Part shown: piece after piece, positions 35,415 to 45,591 of the stretch
Layout: each line of letters begins with the position of its first letter
How positions within the stretch are numbered: the first letter of the stretch is position 1
Made by a program: the position numbers and the translations under genes
From: Rhodospirillales bacterium
GTDB taxonomy: Bacteria > Pseudomonadota > Alphaproteobacteria > Rhodospirillales > UBA2165
Direction: 5' to 3'
Assembly (NCBI GenBank): GCA_028345065.1
Contig: JAOMCN010000003.1
Coordinates: 31,880-95,879, forward strand
DNA: 64,000 nt
Notes under the pieces: model-generated
What the model was told of the DNA's origin: nothing
Database searches by the model: none
What the model saw: the letters and a program-made list of their open reading frames with translations, nothing else

Positions 35415-36158
35415 TTAGGAAATTGCCGTTCCATAACGGCGTTCTCTCCCCTCAAATTCAACCAATGCGTTTAAAAAGTCGTTTTCTGAAAAATCGGGCC
35501 ATAGTGTGTCAATGAAAACCAGCTCAGAATATGCGACTTGCCACAACAGGAAATTGCTTAATCTTTTTTCTCCACTGGTCCTAATTAGCAAATCGGGATC
35601 AGGAATATCCGACGTATATAACTGGCGGGCGAAAAGTTTTTCAGAGATTTGGTTAGGGCGGATTATTCCATTTTTAACTTTTTCAGCTAGTCGTTTTGCT
35701 GCCCCCGTGATTTCATTTCGTCCACCGTAACTAAGAGCAATTATTAGATCCAATTTTTTGTTTTCTACTGTCTTATTCTCGCTATCTTCAATAAGCGTAA
35801 CAATATCGGAACTTAAGTCATCCCGATTTCCAATGATCCTTAATCTAATACCATTCTGGTGTAATTCAGTGATCTCGCTCTTCAGATAACGTTGCAACAA
35901 ACCCATTAAATCAGCTACTTCGTCGTGGGGTCTACTCCAGTTTTCAGATGAAAAACCATAAAGTGTGAGGTAACGAATACTGTATTTAATTGAGCTTTGT
36001 ATAGCTACGCGTACGGATTTCGCGCCATTTCTGTGACCTTCTATGCGAGGTAAACTTTGCGCCTCTGCCCAACGACCATTTCCGTCCATGATGATAGCAA
36101 CATGCCTCGGTGTTACAGTAAAGCTCCTTTCAGGTTCTGATTGCACGATATTTGTCAC
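35415..36158 (-). CDS. uppS: Undecaprenyl diphosphate synthase (isoprenyl transferase)
   Basis: HVAIIMDGNGRWAEAQSLPRIEGHRNGAKSVR; TLYGFSSENWSRP; DLLIRTSGEKRLSNFLLWQVAYSELVF. Confidence 0.97.
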   Translation of the reverse strand: MTNIVQSEPERSFTVTPRHVAIIMDGNGRWAEAQSLPRIEGHRNGAKSVRVAIQSSIKYSIRYLTLYGFSSENWSRPHDEVADLMGLLQRYLKSEITELHQNGIRLRIIGNRDDLSSDIVTLIEDSENKTVENKKLDLIIALSYGGRNEITGAAKRLAEKVKNGIIRPNQISEKLFARQLYTSDIPDPDLLIRTSGEKRLSNFLLWQVAYSELVFIDTLWPDFSENDFLNALVEFEGRERRYGTAIS

Positions 36159-36160
36159 AG

Positions 36161-36721
36161 CTAAATTTGAAGTATCTCATCATCTTTTCCTTTTAACGTA
36201 TTATCAATCTGACCAATAAAATCATCGGTCAATTTTTGAACAATTTCCGAATAATCGCGATGCTGATCCTTAGAAATAGTACCATCTTTCTCTGATTTTT
36301 TAAGATCATCCATTGTATGGCGCCTAATATTCCGGATTGCTACTCTAGATTCTTCGGCATAACGGCCTGCTATTTTTGTAAGTTCGACACGCCGTTCTTC
36401 ACTCAAAGGAGGAATAGGAATGCGAACCAACTGACCTTCAGAAGAAGGATTTAGGCCTAAATCAGATTCTCTAATAGCTTTTTCGACCGCTACAACTAGT
36501 CCTTTATCCCATACCTGAACTGTGAGTAATCTTGGTTCTGGAACACCTATAGTTCCAACCTGGTTCATTGGTAAAGATTGACCGTAGGCCGCAACTGTCA
36601 GAGGTTCTAGGAGACTTATTGACGCTCGACCAGTGCGAAGGCCACCGAACTCTCTCCGCAGTGCGTCTAACGCTCCATTCATTCGGCGCGATACATCTAC
36701 ATTCATGCTATCAAAATCCAT
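36161..36721 (-). CDS. frr: Ribosome recycling factor
   Basis: LRTGRASISLLEPLTVAAYGQSLPMNQVGTIGVPEPRLLTVQVWD; IPPLSEERRVELTKIA. Confidence 0.97.
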   Translation of the reverse strand: MDFDSMNVDVSRRMNGALDALRREFGGLRTGRASISLLEPLTVAAYGQSLPMNQVGTIGVPEPRLLTVQVWDKGLVVAVEKAIRESDLGLNPSSEGQLVRIPIPPLSEERRVELTKIAGRYAEESRVAIRNIRRHTMDDLKKSEKDGTISKDQHRDYSEIVQKLTDDFIGQIDNTLKGKDDEILQI

Positions 36722-36723
36722 GC

Positions 36724-37455
36724 CTACTCCTCCTGACTATTGCCAATAACAGTAAATTTTCCTTTTCCATTGATGACTTCCATAAAAGCACCTTGAGTAT
36801 GGATGGAAAATACAATTATTGGAATGTTGTTCTCACGCGCAAGCGCAATAGCAGGCGCATCCATCACTTTGAGATCTTTAGCTAATACCTCTTTATAGCT
36901 GAGGTAATCATGGTGTTTAGCGTCCGAAGTTATTTTTGGGTCAGCATCATAAACACCGTCAACTTGCGTACCTTTCATTAAAGCATCGCAGTTCATTTCA
37001 GCGGCTCGCAAGACTGCAGCGGTGTCAGTTGTGAAAAAAGGATTTCCAGTTCCAGCTGCAAATATAACGACACGTCCTTTTTCCATATGACGAATTGCTC
37101 GGCGGCGGATGTAAGGTTCACAAACTGTAGCCATAGGTATGGCAGATAGAACCCGAGTATTTACCCCTGCATCTTCGAGTATAGACTGTACACCCAAAGC
37201 ATTAATAATTGTAGCTAGCATCCCCATGTGATCCGCACTGCTTCGTTCTAGGCCATTCGCAACTCCTGAAACACCGCGGAATATATTACCACCACCGATT
37301 ACTAGGCTTACCTCAGTTCCTAACTCTTTAACATCTTTGATATCTTTCGCTATTTTTTCCATGGTTGATAGATCAAGTCCAAACTCTTGTTCACCCATTA
37401 AGCCTTCGCCAGAGATTTTAAGCAGGACTCTTTTGTAATGCGGATTTTTTGTCAT
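36724..37455 (-). CDS. pyrH: UMP kinase
   Basis: [56 protein letters not shown]. Confidence 0.98.
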   Translation of the reverse strand: MTKNPHYKRVLLKISGEGLMGEQEFGLDLSTMEKIAKDIKDVKELGTEVSLVIGGGNIFRGVSGVANGLERSSADHMGMLATIINALGVQSILEDAGVNTRVLSAIPMATVCEPYIRRRAIRHMEKGRVVIFAAGTGNPFFTTDTAAVLRAAEMNCDALMKGTQVDGVYDADPKITSDAKHHDYLSYKEVLAKDLKVMDAPAIALARENNIPIIVFSIHTQGAFMEVINGKGKFTVIGNSQEE

Positions 37456-37571
37456 TAAATTCGCTTTCGTTTGCTAATGTACACGAATTAAAATCAGCAT
37501 TCTACGTTAAGAATGCCAAACAATGTTCGATGAACATACACGATTGAATATCAATACCGATAATTTTTGGG

Positions 37572-37600
37572 AAAAAAAAAGAGAAAACATAAGTTTTCTC
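37572..37600 (-). terminator. Rho-independent terminator downstream of tsf
   Basis: Minus strand GAGAAAAC-TTAT-GTTTTCTC hairpin followed by a run of T (TTTTTTTTT then CCC). Confidence 0.8.
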
Positions 37601-37626
37601 CTTAGCTGTCCGTTGATTAGAATGGT

Positions 37627-38553
37627 TTAGATGCCCGCCGCCGCCGCTACTTCTTCTGCAAAGTCTTCTTCTTTTTTCTCGATACCGTCGCCTAGAGCGA
37701 ATCTAACAAATCCGCTAATCATAATTGGAGCACCAATTCTGACAGACGCTTCGTCAATTACTTTACTAATTCTGGTTTCGCCATCAATTACAAACGTTTG
37801 TTCAAGGAGGCAGACCTCTTCATAATATTTGCGCAATCTACCCTCAACCATCTTTTCAATTATTTCATCAGGTTTTCCTGATTCTCGAGCCTGTTCGGTT
37901 AAGATGTTTTTTTCACGTTCTAGCTCTGAAGAATTTATGGTTTCTCGGGAGAGGGCCTGAGGATTTGTAGCAGCTATATGCATTGCCAATTGTTTACCAA
38001 GGGTTTCTAGCTGCTTTCGATCGCCAAGAGAGTCAAGTGCCAGAAGAACACCAATTTTACCCAGACCAGGTTGAAGAGCATTGTGCATATAGCTGCTAAC
38101 AACACCATTCTCCGATTCTAAAACGGAGACGCGGCGAAGATGCATATTTTCGCCAATGGTAGCAATCATGTTGGTGATGGTTTCTTCGACTGTATTTTTG
38201 CTGTTTATATAAAGTGCAGAGTTAAGGTCGTCGACAGAGCCTTTACCTTCGAGGGATATATTGGTTAAAGCATTTACAAATACTTGAAATTCCTCATTTC
38301 GGGCGACAAAATCTGTTTCTGTGTTTACTTCAACAAGTGCTCCTTTAGTAGTATTATTTGCTAGCCCGACAAGACCTTCTGATGTGACACGAGCAGACTT
38401 TTTGGCTGCAGCAGATAAGCCCTGAGCCCGAAGCCAATCAACGGAAGCCAACATATCACCACTGTTCTCTTGGAGAGCTTTTTTACAATCCATCATTCCA
38501 GCCCCGGTTTTTTCGCGGAGTTCTTTTACTAATGAAGCCTTAATCTTAATCAT
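37627..38553 (-). CDS. tsf: Elongation factor Ts
   Basis: LVKELREKTGAGMMDCKKAL; VEVNTETDFVARNEEFQ; ATNPQALSRE. Confidence 0.98.
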   Translation of the reverse strand: MIKIKASLVKELREKTGAGMMDCKKALQENSGDMLASVDWLRAQGLSAAAKKSARVTSEGLVGLANNTTKGALVEVNTETDFVARNEEFQVFVNALTNISLEGKGSVDDLNSALYINSKNTVEETITNMIATIGENMHLRRVSVLESENGVVSSYMHNALQPGLGKIGVLLALDSLGDRKQLETLGKQLAMHIAATNPQALSRETINSSELEREKNILTEQARESGKPDEIIEKMVEGRLRKYYEEVCLLEQTFVIDGETRISKVIDEASVRIGAPIMISGFVRFALGDGIEKKEEDFAEEVAAAAGI

Positions 38554-38654
38554 ATCCTTCCTATTGTTTTGGGCTGTAATAGAGATCGAGCAAGAAAAAG
38601 ATTTTTATTTTTTTTCTTAGCTATATCCAACTTTTCACTATCATTTTGTCCCAA

Positions 38655-39659
38655 TTATTTTTCGGGACTAGGTTCTATCTTGGTTTCACTGTCAACAGAC
38701 ACTAACACTGTTTCCTTCTCCAGTTTTATCTCGGGATCGGGTTCTTTATTAGTCTCTGCATCAATAGACTCTAACTCCGTTTCCTGCTCCGGTTTTACTT
38801 CGGAATCAGGTTCTTTCAGAGATTCTGGATTGGGGCCTTTTAATTCCACAGTTTGACTGTCCTGTGGTTGAAAAGGAATATCAGTTGGAACAGACTCTTC
38901 GTTTGCTTCAGATGGTAAAACTTCTGTTGGCGCTTCTTCTAATGCACCCAAGTCTTTTCCTCCGTGGGCAATTTCATCTTGAATACCCGACAAAACAGCT
39001 CCTGAAATTAGGTCGCAGTATAAGTTGATAGCACGTATCGAGTCATCGTTACCCGGTATAGGGTGATCTATACCTTTTGGATTACTGTTGGTGTCAATTA
39101 CGCCAACAACTGGTATACCAAGTTTATTTGCCTCCGCAACGGCGATGTCTTCCTTGTTAGTATCCACAATAAATAAAATATCAGGAAGGCCACCTAACTC
39201 CTTTATCCCTCCTAAATCTCGTTCTAATTTGTCTCGCTGTCGGGTTACCTTTAGTAATTCCTTTTTTGTGAGACCTATATTCCCCTCTGACAGTAATTCA
39301 TCCAGTTTATGAAGCTGTTTAATAGAATTGGAAATAGTATTCCAATTCGTCATCATTCCCCCCAGCCAACGGTGATTCACATAATATTGACCACACCGTT
39401 TAGCAGCTTCTTCAACCGGGGCGCTTGCTTGTCTTTTTGTTCCAACAAGCAAAACGCGTCCTCCACCGGCGACAATGTCGTTCACCGTTTGCATGGCTCT
39501 ATATAATAACGGTACAGTTTGTTGAAGATCTAGTATATGAACACCCTGACGAATTCCATATATATAGGGTTCCATTTTAGGGTTCCAGCGACGGGTAACG
39601 TGTCCAAAGTGAACGCCAGATTCTAGAAGTTGCCGCATAGTAAAAGTTGGCAATGCCAT
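38655..39659 (-). CDS. rpsB: 30S ribosomal protein S2 with a long acidic, repeat-containing C-terminal extension
   Basis: [45 protein letters not shown]-terminal acidic tail contains tandem EPDxEIKxExETxLxSxDxET units. Confidence 0.97.
   Translation of the reverse strand: MALPTFTMRQLLESGVHFGHVTRRWNPKMEPYIYGIRQGVHILDLQQTVPLLYRAMQTVNDIVAGGGRVLLVGTKRQASAPVEEAAKRCGQYYVNHRWLGGMMTNWNTISNSIKQLHKLDELLSEGNIGLTKKELLKVTRQRDKLERDLGGIKELGGLPDILFIVDTNKEDIAVAEANKLGIPVVGVIDTNSNPKGIDHPIPGNDDSIRAINLYCDLISGAVLSGIQDEIAHGGKDLGALEEAPTEVLPSEANEESVPTDIPFQPQDSQTVELKGPNPESLKEPDSEVKPEQETELESIDAETNKEPDPEIKLEKETVLVSVDSETKIEPSPEK
38676..38813 (-). repeat. Two in-frame 69-bp tandem repeats (plus partial third) in the rpsB 3' end
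   Basis: [23 protein letters not shown] (38745-38813) and [23 protein letters not shown] (38676-38744), then EPSPEK and stop. Confidence 0.88.
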
Positions 39660-39748
39660 ATTTTTATTCTCCGGTTAAACCTCCACAGACACATAATTTC
39701 AACTAAGAAACACCGGAGCGGTAGGTGATAATGTTGCATCACTCCCGC
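39660..39748 (-). promoter_or_regulatory. Candidate structured rpsB mRNA leader with Shine-Dalgarno-sequestering stem
   Basis: Minus strand: GCGG-GA-GTGAT...ATCAC-CTA-CCGC hairpin (39748-39718), followed by CTCCGGT (39718-39712) complementary to ACCGGAG (39675-39669), which contains the likely Shine-Dalgarno GGAG just upstream of the rpsB ATG. Confidence 0.55.
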
Positions 39749-39773
39749 CAAGTCTATGTGTGGTTTTGTTTAG

Positions 39774-39825
39774 CGACTATTTATTTAGATTTTTATGTTC
39801 GACTATTTATTTAGATTGTTATGTT
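39774..39825. repeat. 26-bp tandem duplication upstream of rpsB
   Basis: CGACTATTTATTTAGATTTTTATGTT (39774-39799) and CGACTATTTATTTAGATTGTTATGTT (39800-39825), one mismatch. Confidence 0.92.
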
Positions 39826-40046
39826 AACGCAAGCTTAAAAACAGACAGTATAAGCCGATAATCAATTTGTTAAAGCATGAATTTAAAACCTGAAAGAGGA
39901 AATAATTTAATTAATGACAATGTCTTAGATACAAATTAATAATGGTGTAAGGTATATGTGGTGTCACTTAACCAGAAGACAGTGATATATACGATTATTT
40001 TGTCCATAGATTAATTTTGGCTGGAAAAAATCTGCCTCCTATATCC

Positions 40047-43000
40047 CTATATTTCTATTACGTCGATAATACCGGGGATAGATTTGACTGAATGAGTAAG
40101 GTGGTTGGAAACGTTATAGGTTTTCGGTAACCGCACTTCAACCTCAAGTAATTTGTTGACCCGCGAGACCAATATCACCTCGCCTTGACCTACGCCTCCA
40201 CTGCCAAGCACCCTTTTTAGTGAAGGCAGGGTCTCTTTTTCATCAACGAATATCTTTAGTCCTGCACATTCGAACGTATCCATTTCTTCCAAGCTTTGAA
40301 CGTCATGTGCAGTAATACGTACTGTTTCGTTTTCAAATTGTGCAGTAGCTTTAACAAAGATGGTTTGTCCCGAGAAAAGAATATGGTTCTTAGCTGCTAA
40401 TAGTTCAGAAAAAACAATAATTTCGTATAACCCGGATTGATCAGATAATTGGAGGAATGAATATCGTTTTCCTTTTTGAGAAAGCCTGTCTTTTTTGCTA
40501 ATTATGACCCCCGCCAGGGTGACCAGGCCTTGCCTTTTAGCTTCTTCAATTTCAACAATTTTCTTAATTTTAAGCCGTTTTAATACATTGGTGTAATTGT
40601 CAAGTGGATGCGCAGATAAATAAAAACCAATTGCATCAAATTCTTCTTTAAGTCGTTCCATTGGCTCCCAGTCAGGGACGTCCGGTAAATTTATTTTATC
40701 AGAAATAAGATCTTCTGAAGCAAATAATCTTATCTGGTCGCTTTCTCTTTCTCGTTGTGTGACATTGCCTTGTCGAATGATCGTCTCTGTTCCCTCAAAC
40801 AACTGCCGTCGATTTGACGTCAGTTGATCGAGCGTACCCGCTTTAACTAAATTTTCGAACTGCCGTTTACTGATAATTTTACTATCTAAGCGTGTAACCA
40901 AATCTCGGAGATTGTCAAAAGGACCATATTCATCACGGTTTATCACCAGACTTTCCATAGCCGATTGCCCCACGTTCTTTATTGCTGCAAGTGCATACCT
41001 AACCGCTGCTGTTTGATGTCCTTCCTTTTTCTCTAACTCGACGGAAAACACCGCCTTAGATTTGTTGATATCGGGTTCTAATAGGTTAATATTTATGCGG
41101 TCAAGTTCCTGCTTAAATGCATTGAGTTTGTCAGTATTGTGTATGTCTAAGGTCATGGAAGCAGCCATAAACTCAGTAGGAAAATTGGCTTTCAGGTATG
41201 CTGTTTGATAAGAAATAAACGCATAGGCTGCGGCGTGAGATTTGTTAAACCCATAACCTGCAAACTTAGCGACTTGTTCAAAAATATCGGATGCCTTTTT
41301 CTCCGGTACACCTCTACCTACTGAACCAGCTATAAAATCTTCTCGCTGCGCGTCCATTTCTTCTTTAATTTTCTTGCCCATGGCCCTCCTCAAAAGATCA
41401 GCTCCACCTAGTGTGTAACCAGCAAGTTCTTGAGCAATTTGCATGACCTGCTCTTGGTAAATCATAATACCATAGGTTTCACTGAGTATTGGTTCTAGGC
41501 TAGGGAAAAGGAAATCCGCTTCTTCGGTTCCATGTTTACGCCGTATATAGCTGGGAATATTATCCATGGGTCCCGGACGGTAAAGTGCCACAATTGCAAT
41601 GATGTCTTCAAAACTGTCCGGTTTCATATTTCGAAGGATATCTCGCATTCCTGAGCTCTCTAGTTGGAATATGCCCGTCGTTTCACCACGTCCCAGCATT
41701 TCAAAGGTGGCTGAATCATCCAGAGGTAAATTATTTAAATCGATCTCTAGATTTCTTTGTTTCAGTAATTCCTGTGTAGTGGAAAATATTGTTAGTGTCT
41801 TTAGACCTAAGAAATCAAATTTTACCAGACCAGCGGCTTCCGCCCACTTCATAGAAAATTGTGTTACGGGGATATCCGATCGGGGATCCCGGTAAAGAGG
41901 GATTAAATCCGTCAAGGGTCTATCGCCAATTACAACGCCTGCGGCATGAGTAGAAGCGTGGCGGTAAAGTCCTTCAAGTTTCATAGATATTTCTAACAAT
42001 CGGGCTACACCTGCATTGAGCTCAACCTCTTTTCGTAACAAAGGCTCATCATCTATTGCCTTTTCCAAGGTCGTTGGATTGGTGGGATTATTTGGTACCA
42101 GCTTGCAAATTCCGTCCACTTGTGCATAAGGCATACCTAAAACACGACCTACGTCCCGAAGAGCGGCTCGTGGTTGCAAGGTACCGAACGTAATAATTTG
42201 AGCAACTCTATCCTCACCATATTTATCCTGAACGTATCGAATTACCTCGTCCCTCCTTTCCTGGCAAAAATCAATATCAAAGTCCGGCATAGAAATTCGT
42301 TCAGGATTTAGAAATCGTTCAAATAAAAGTCCAAATCTCAAAGGATCTAAGTCAGTAATCGTTAGTGCCCAAGCAACTAGAGACCCTGCACCGGAACCCC
42401 TTCCAGGACCAACAGGAATCCCTTCGGCTTTTGCCCATTGAATAAAATCAGCCACAATCAAAAAGTAGCCAGAAAACCCCATTTCTCCAATAACATCTAA
42501 TTCATATCTCAAACGTTCATGATAAGGTTTAGTGATCGCTTCGATTTTTGAAAAATCATCCATGCCGATTAAGACAACTGATTGAAGGCGGTCCTTAAGG
42601 CCTAGTTTCGCTAAATCTTCTAAAACATCGTCGTCACTACGCTTGTCATCTTTCGACTTAGGAGCTGGTGGGAGTAGCGGTCTACATGTTTCTGCCATGG
42701 TTGCACAACGTTTAGCGACCAAGATTGTGTTCTCAATGGCCTCAGGTAGATCTGAGAACAAAGAACTCATCTCCTCGGCTGATTTCAGACGATGTTCCGG
42801 TGTTAACCGACGACGCTCAGACTGATCTACGTAAGTGCTTTCTGAAATACAGATTAAAGCGTCATGAGCTTCATACATGTCTTCGGATATAAAATAACAC
42901 TCATTGGTAGCGATAAGAGGTAATCCATGCTCATAAGCAAGGTTAATTAAATCTTTTTCAATGAAACGTTCTGCCTCTAAATTGTGACGCATTAGCTCCA

Positions 43001-43592
43001 CGTAGAGGCGATCTTTAAATATATCCCGGAGTTTTAGAAGAAGTGCTTCGGCGTGTTCGATTTTCCCTTGGGAAAGTAGCTTGCCAACACCGCCAGCAGG
43101 ACCACTAGTAAAGGCGATAAGCCCCTCTCCATACAAATTGAGAAGGTCATATGAGATATGACTATTCCCCAATTGATTTGCTTCTAAGTGGTATTTGCTT
43201 ACAAGTTGCAGAAGATTGTCATATCCAATGTTATTCTGAGCCAAAAGAATAATTTGGTCAGGAAGTGCGGTTTCTCCTTTTCTAAGAATGCTCGGAGTTG
43301 ACTGTCGGACATCCGTAATACCTTCCGGCATATAGGATGATACTGCTAACTGACAGCCAATTATGGGTTGTATACCCCCCTCGGCACAATTTGTAGAAAA
43401 ATCCAACGCCCCAAATAAATTACATGTATCGGTCATTGCTACCGCCGGCATCTCCATTGCTTGGCATTGCTTAACCAGGTCTGCTATTTTGATTGCTCCT
43501 TCAAGCAAGGAATAAGCAGTGTGCAATCTCAGGTGGACAAATTCTGAACGGGGCATGGTAACAAGAATCTCAGATTCGAGGGAGCCTGTCAT
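40047..43592 (-). CDS. dnaE: DNA polymerase III subunit alpha
   Basis: PHP domain FVHLRLHTAYSLLEGAIKI; GPGRGSGAGSLVAWAL; PDFDIDFCQERRDEVI; GYGFNKSHAAAYAFISYQTAYLKANFP. Start may be the internal ATG at 43556. Confidence 0.97.
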   Translation of the reverse strand: MTGSLESEILVTMPRSEFVHLRLHTAYSLLEGAIKIADLVKQCQAMEMPAVAMTDTCNLFGALDFSTNCAEGGIQPIIGCQLAVSSYMPEGITDVRQSTPSILRKGETALPDQIILLAQNNIGYDNLLQLVSKYHLEANQLGNSHISYDLLNLYGEGLIAFTSGPAGGVGKLLSQGKIEHAEALLLKLRDIFKDRLYVELMRHNLEAERFIEKDLINLAYEHGLPLIATNECYFISEDMYEAHDALICISESTYVDQSERRRLTPEHRLKSAEEMSSLFSDLPEAIENTILVAKRCATMAETCRPLLPPAPKSKDDKRSDDDVLEDLAKLGLKDRLQSVVLIGMDDFSKIEAITKPYHERLRYELDVIGEMGFSGYFLIVADFIQWAKAEGIPVGPGRGSGAGSLVAWALTITDLDPLRFGLLFERFLNPERISMPDFDIDFCQERRDEVIRYVQDKYGEDRVAQIITFGTLQPRAALRDVGRVLGMPYAQVDGICKLVPNNPTNPTTLEKAIDDEPLLRKEVELNAGVARLLEISMKLEGLYRHASTHAAGVVIGDRPLTDLIPLYRDPRSDIPVTQFSMKWAEAAGLVKFDFLGLKTLTIFSTTQELLKQRNLEIDLNNLPLDDSATFEMLGRGETTGIFQLESSGMRDILRNMKPDSFEDIIAIVALYRPGPMDNIPSYIRRKHGTEEADFLFPSLEPILSETYGIMIYQEQVMQIAQELAGYTLGGADLLRRAMGKKIKEEMDAQREDFIAGSVGRGVPEKKASDIFEQVAKFAGYGFNKSHAAAYAFISYQTAYLKANFPTEFMAASMTLDIHNTDKLNAFKQELDRININLLEPDINKSKAVFSVELEKKEGHQTAAVRYALAAIKNVGQSAMESLVINRDEYGPFDNLRDLVTRLDSKIISKRQFENLVKAGTLDQLTSNRRQLFEGTETIIRQGNVTQRERESDQIRLFASEDLISDKINLPDVPDWEPMERLKEEFDAIGFYLSAHPLDNYTNVLKRLKIKKIVEIEEAKRQGLVTLAGVIISKKDRLSQKGKRYSFLQLSDQSGLYEIIVFSELLAAKNHILFSGQTIFVKATAQFENETVRITAHDVQSLEEMDTFECAGLKIFVDEKETLPSLKRVLGSGGVGQGEVILVSRVNKLLEVEVRLPKTYNVSNHLTHSVKSIPGIIDVIEI

Positions 43593-43656
43593 TAGGATAT
43601 AATCAAATTTGAAGAGTTATCCCCAAGTTAATTGGGACATGGGGAAGGTCTGTGGA

Positions 43657-44334
43657 TCAGTCAGGTATTAATATTCCATTCTCCAAGCGCAAAACCCTAT
43701 CCATTTTTCCTGCAAGTTCGGGGTTATGCGTGGCAATTAAGGCGGCCACTCCAGATTTTTTGACCAGCTCGGTGAGTAGGTTAAAGACCTGTTCAGCGCT
43801 ATCATGATCTAAATTTCCTGTCGGTTCGTCAGCCAACAAAAGACGTGGATCATTGGCAAGCGCTCGTGCCACAGCGACGCGTTGTTGTTCCCCTCCAGAT
43901 AGGTGTGCAGGGCGATGCGTAGAGCGATCAATAAGTTGCATAGATGTCAATAGTCTATTGGCTACATTATTTGCCTGGGTTTTACTTTTCCCAGAGATTA
44001 ATTGTGGGAGAACAATGTTTTCAAGGGCTGTGAATTCCGCTAATAGATGATGGTATTGGTAAACAAATCCAATATCCGTGCCACGAGCTTTGGTGCGGGA
44101 ATTATCATCTAGTTTGTTCATAGGTACGCCGAGGATTGAAACCCTTCCCTCTTCGGCGTTTTCTAACAGCCCCGCTATTTGTAGAAGTGTAGATTTCCCT
44201 GAACCGGAAGGTCCTATCAAGCCAACCATCTCGCCACCTTGGATTTTAAGGTTTGCTTTGTTTAGAACTACTAATGATATCGGCCCTTGAAAAAAGGTTT
44301 TTCGGATGTCTTCAAGTTCTAGAACATCGACCAT
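43657..44334 (-). CDS. lolD: Lipoprotein-releasing ABC transporter ATP-binding protein
   Basis: Walker A GPSGSGKSTLLQIAGLLE; LSGGEQQRVAVARALANDPRLLLADEPTGNLD. Confidence 0.95.
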   Translation of the reverse strand: MVDVLELEDIRKTFFQGPISLVVLNKANLKIQGGEMVGLIGPSGSGKSTLLQIAGLLENAEEGRVSILGVPMNKLDDNSRTKARGTDIGFVYQYHHLLAEFTALENIVLPQLISGKSKTQANNVANRLLTSMQLIDRSTHRPAHLSGGEQQRVAVARALANDPRLLLADEPTGNLDHDSAEQVFNLLTELVKKSGVAALIATHNPELAGKMDRVLRLENGILIPD

Positions 44335-44343
44335 CTCTAAAAT

Positions 44344-45588
44344 TTACTCGTACCGTAAAGCGTCAACGGGATCTAACCTGGCGGCTCTCCATGAAGGGTA
44401 TAGGGTTGCAAGAAATGTAAGTCCAAGTCCCATCAGCACTACAGTAACTATTTCTCCGGGGTTTACCTTGGCAGGTAATTGAGAGAGAAAATAGATTTCC
44501 GCTGCAAACACGTTTGTCCCTGTTAATTTTTCTATCCATTGACGAATTGTTTCAATGTTTTGGACGAAAGCAATGCCTAGTATAAAACCCATGGTAGTGC
44601 CGATAATACCCACGCTTGCACCTGATAGAAAAAATATCCGCATAATCATCGCTTTGGTCGCTCCCATCGTTCGCAATATTGCAATATCCCGACTCTTATC
44701 TTTTACTAACATAATCAGGCTGGAAATAATGTTAAAAGCTGCCACTAGAATAATGAGCGTTAGGATTAAGAACATTACGTTGCGTTCGACCTCTATGGCG
44801 TTGAAAAAACTGGAATTACTTTGTTGCCAATTAAAAAAACGGACATCACCACCAAGTACCTTTTGGATATCACGAGTTTTTCTTCGCACGTTATCAGGAT
44901 CGGATATATTAACGTCCAGATAATTGACAGCACTTGGTAGCTTAAAATATTTCTGTGCTGCAACCAAAGGCATAAAGATGAAGCTAGAATCGTATTCATG
45001 CATTCCAACGTTAAATAAGCCTGTAATTTGATACATGCGAAGACGTGGTACGGTTCCAAAGACGGTTATGTTGCCTTTAGGAGAAATTAATGTGATTTTA
45101 TCTCCAACATTTAGGTTAAGCTTAGTGGCAAGCCGTGTGCCGATTAAGACGGAATTTGTTCCTTTAAAATTTTTTAAACTGCCAAATTGAATATTATCTG
45201 AGATAATCGGTCTGTTTAATAAATGATTGGGGCTAATGCCTTTAACTAGAACTCCTGATGCCCGTCCATTTGCAGAGGCCATCACCTGCCCTTCTATTAT
45301 AGGTGTAACACTAAGTACGCCCTTCACGCGCCTCACCTTCATAGAAATTTTATCGTAATCTCTAATCGAGTTCTCGGACCCGTAGATGCTGAGATGGCCA
45401 TTTATCCCTAGAATCCGTGTTAGTAATTCTTGGCGGAAACCATTCATCACTGACATGACAATAATCAAAGTTGCAACACCAAGCGCTATACCTAATAAGG
45501 AAAACCAAGCGATAATAGAAATAAAACCTTCTTGGCGACGGGTCCGAAGATAACGCATTGCTACCATCCATTCGAAGGTGGAGAACAT
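44344..45588 (-). CDS. Lipoprotein-releasing ABC transporter permease LolC/LolE family
   Basis: FEWMVAMRYLRTRRQEGFISIIAWFSLLGIALGVATLIIVMSVMNGFR; C-terminal FtsX-like domain; LYPSWRAARLDPVDALRYE. Confidence 0.95.
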   Translation of the reverse strand: MFSTFEWMVAMRYLRTRRQEGFISIIAWFSLLGIALGVATLIIVMSVMNGFRQELLTRILGINGHLSIYGSENSIRDYDKISMKVRRVKGVLSVTPIIEGQVMASANGRASGVLVKGISPNHLLNRPIISDNIQFGSLKNFKGTNSVLIGTRLATKLNLNVGDKITLISPKGNITVFGTVPRLRMYQITGLFNVGMHEYDSSFIFMPLVAAQKYFKLPSAVNYLDVNISDPDNVRRKTRDIQKVLGGDVRFFNWQQSNSSFFNAIEVERNVMFLILTLIILVAAFNIISSLIMLVKDKSRDIAILRTMGATKAMIMRIFFLSGASVGIIGTTMGFILGIAFVQNIETIRQWIEKLTGTNVFAAEIYFLSQLPAKVNPGEIVTVVLMGLGLTFLATLYPSWRAARLDPVDALRYE

Positions 45589-45591
45589 TTC

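Noticed and set aside
38579-38625. AAGAAAAA...TTTTTCTT hairpin between rpsB and tsf
   Set aside because: Purely A/T low-complexity pairing; unlikely to be a genuine terminator within the rpsB-tsf operon.
38569-38856. Plus-strand 95-aa Ser-rich repetitive ORF
   Set aside because: Antisense shadow of the tandem-repeat tail of rpsB; repetitive composition is explained by the S2 tail coding.
43612-43626. DnaA-box-like TTATCCCCA near dnaE/lolD
   Set aside because: Single imperfect 9-mer with no cluster; not evidence for an origin.
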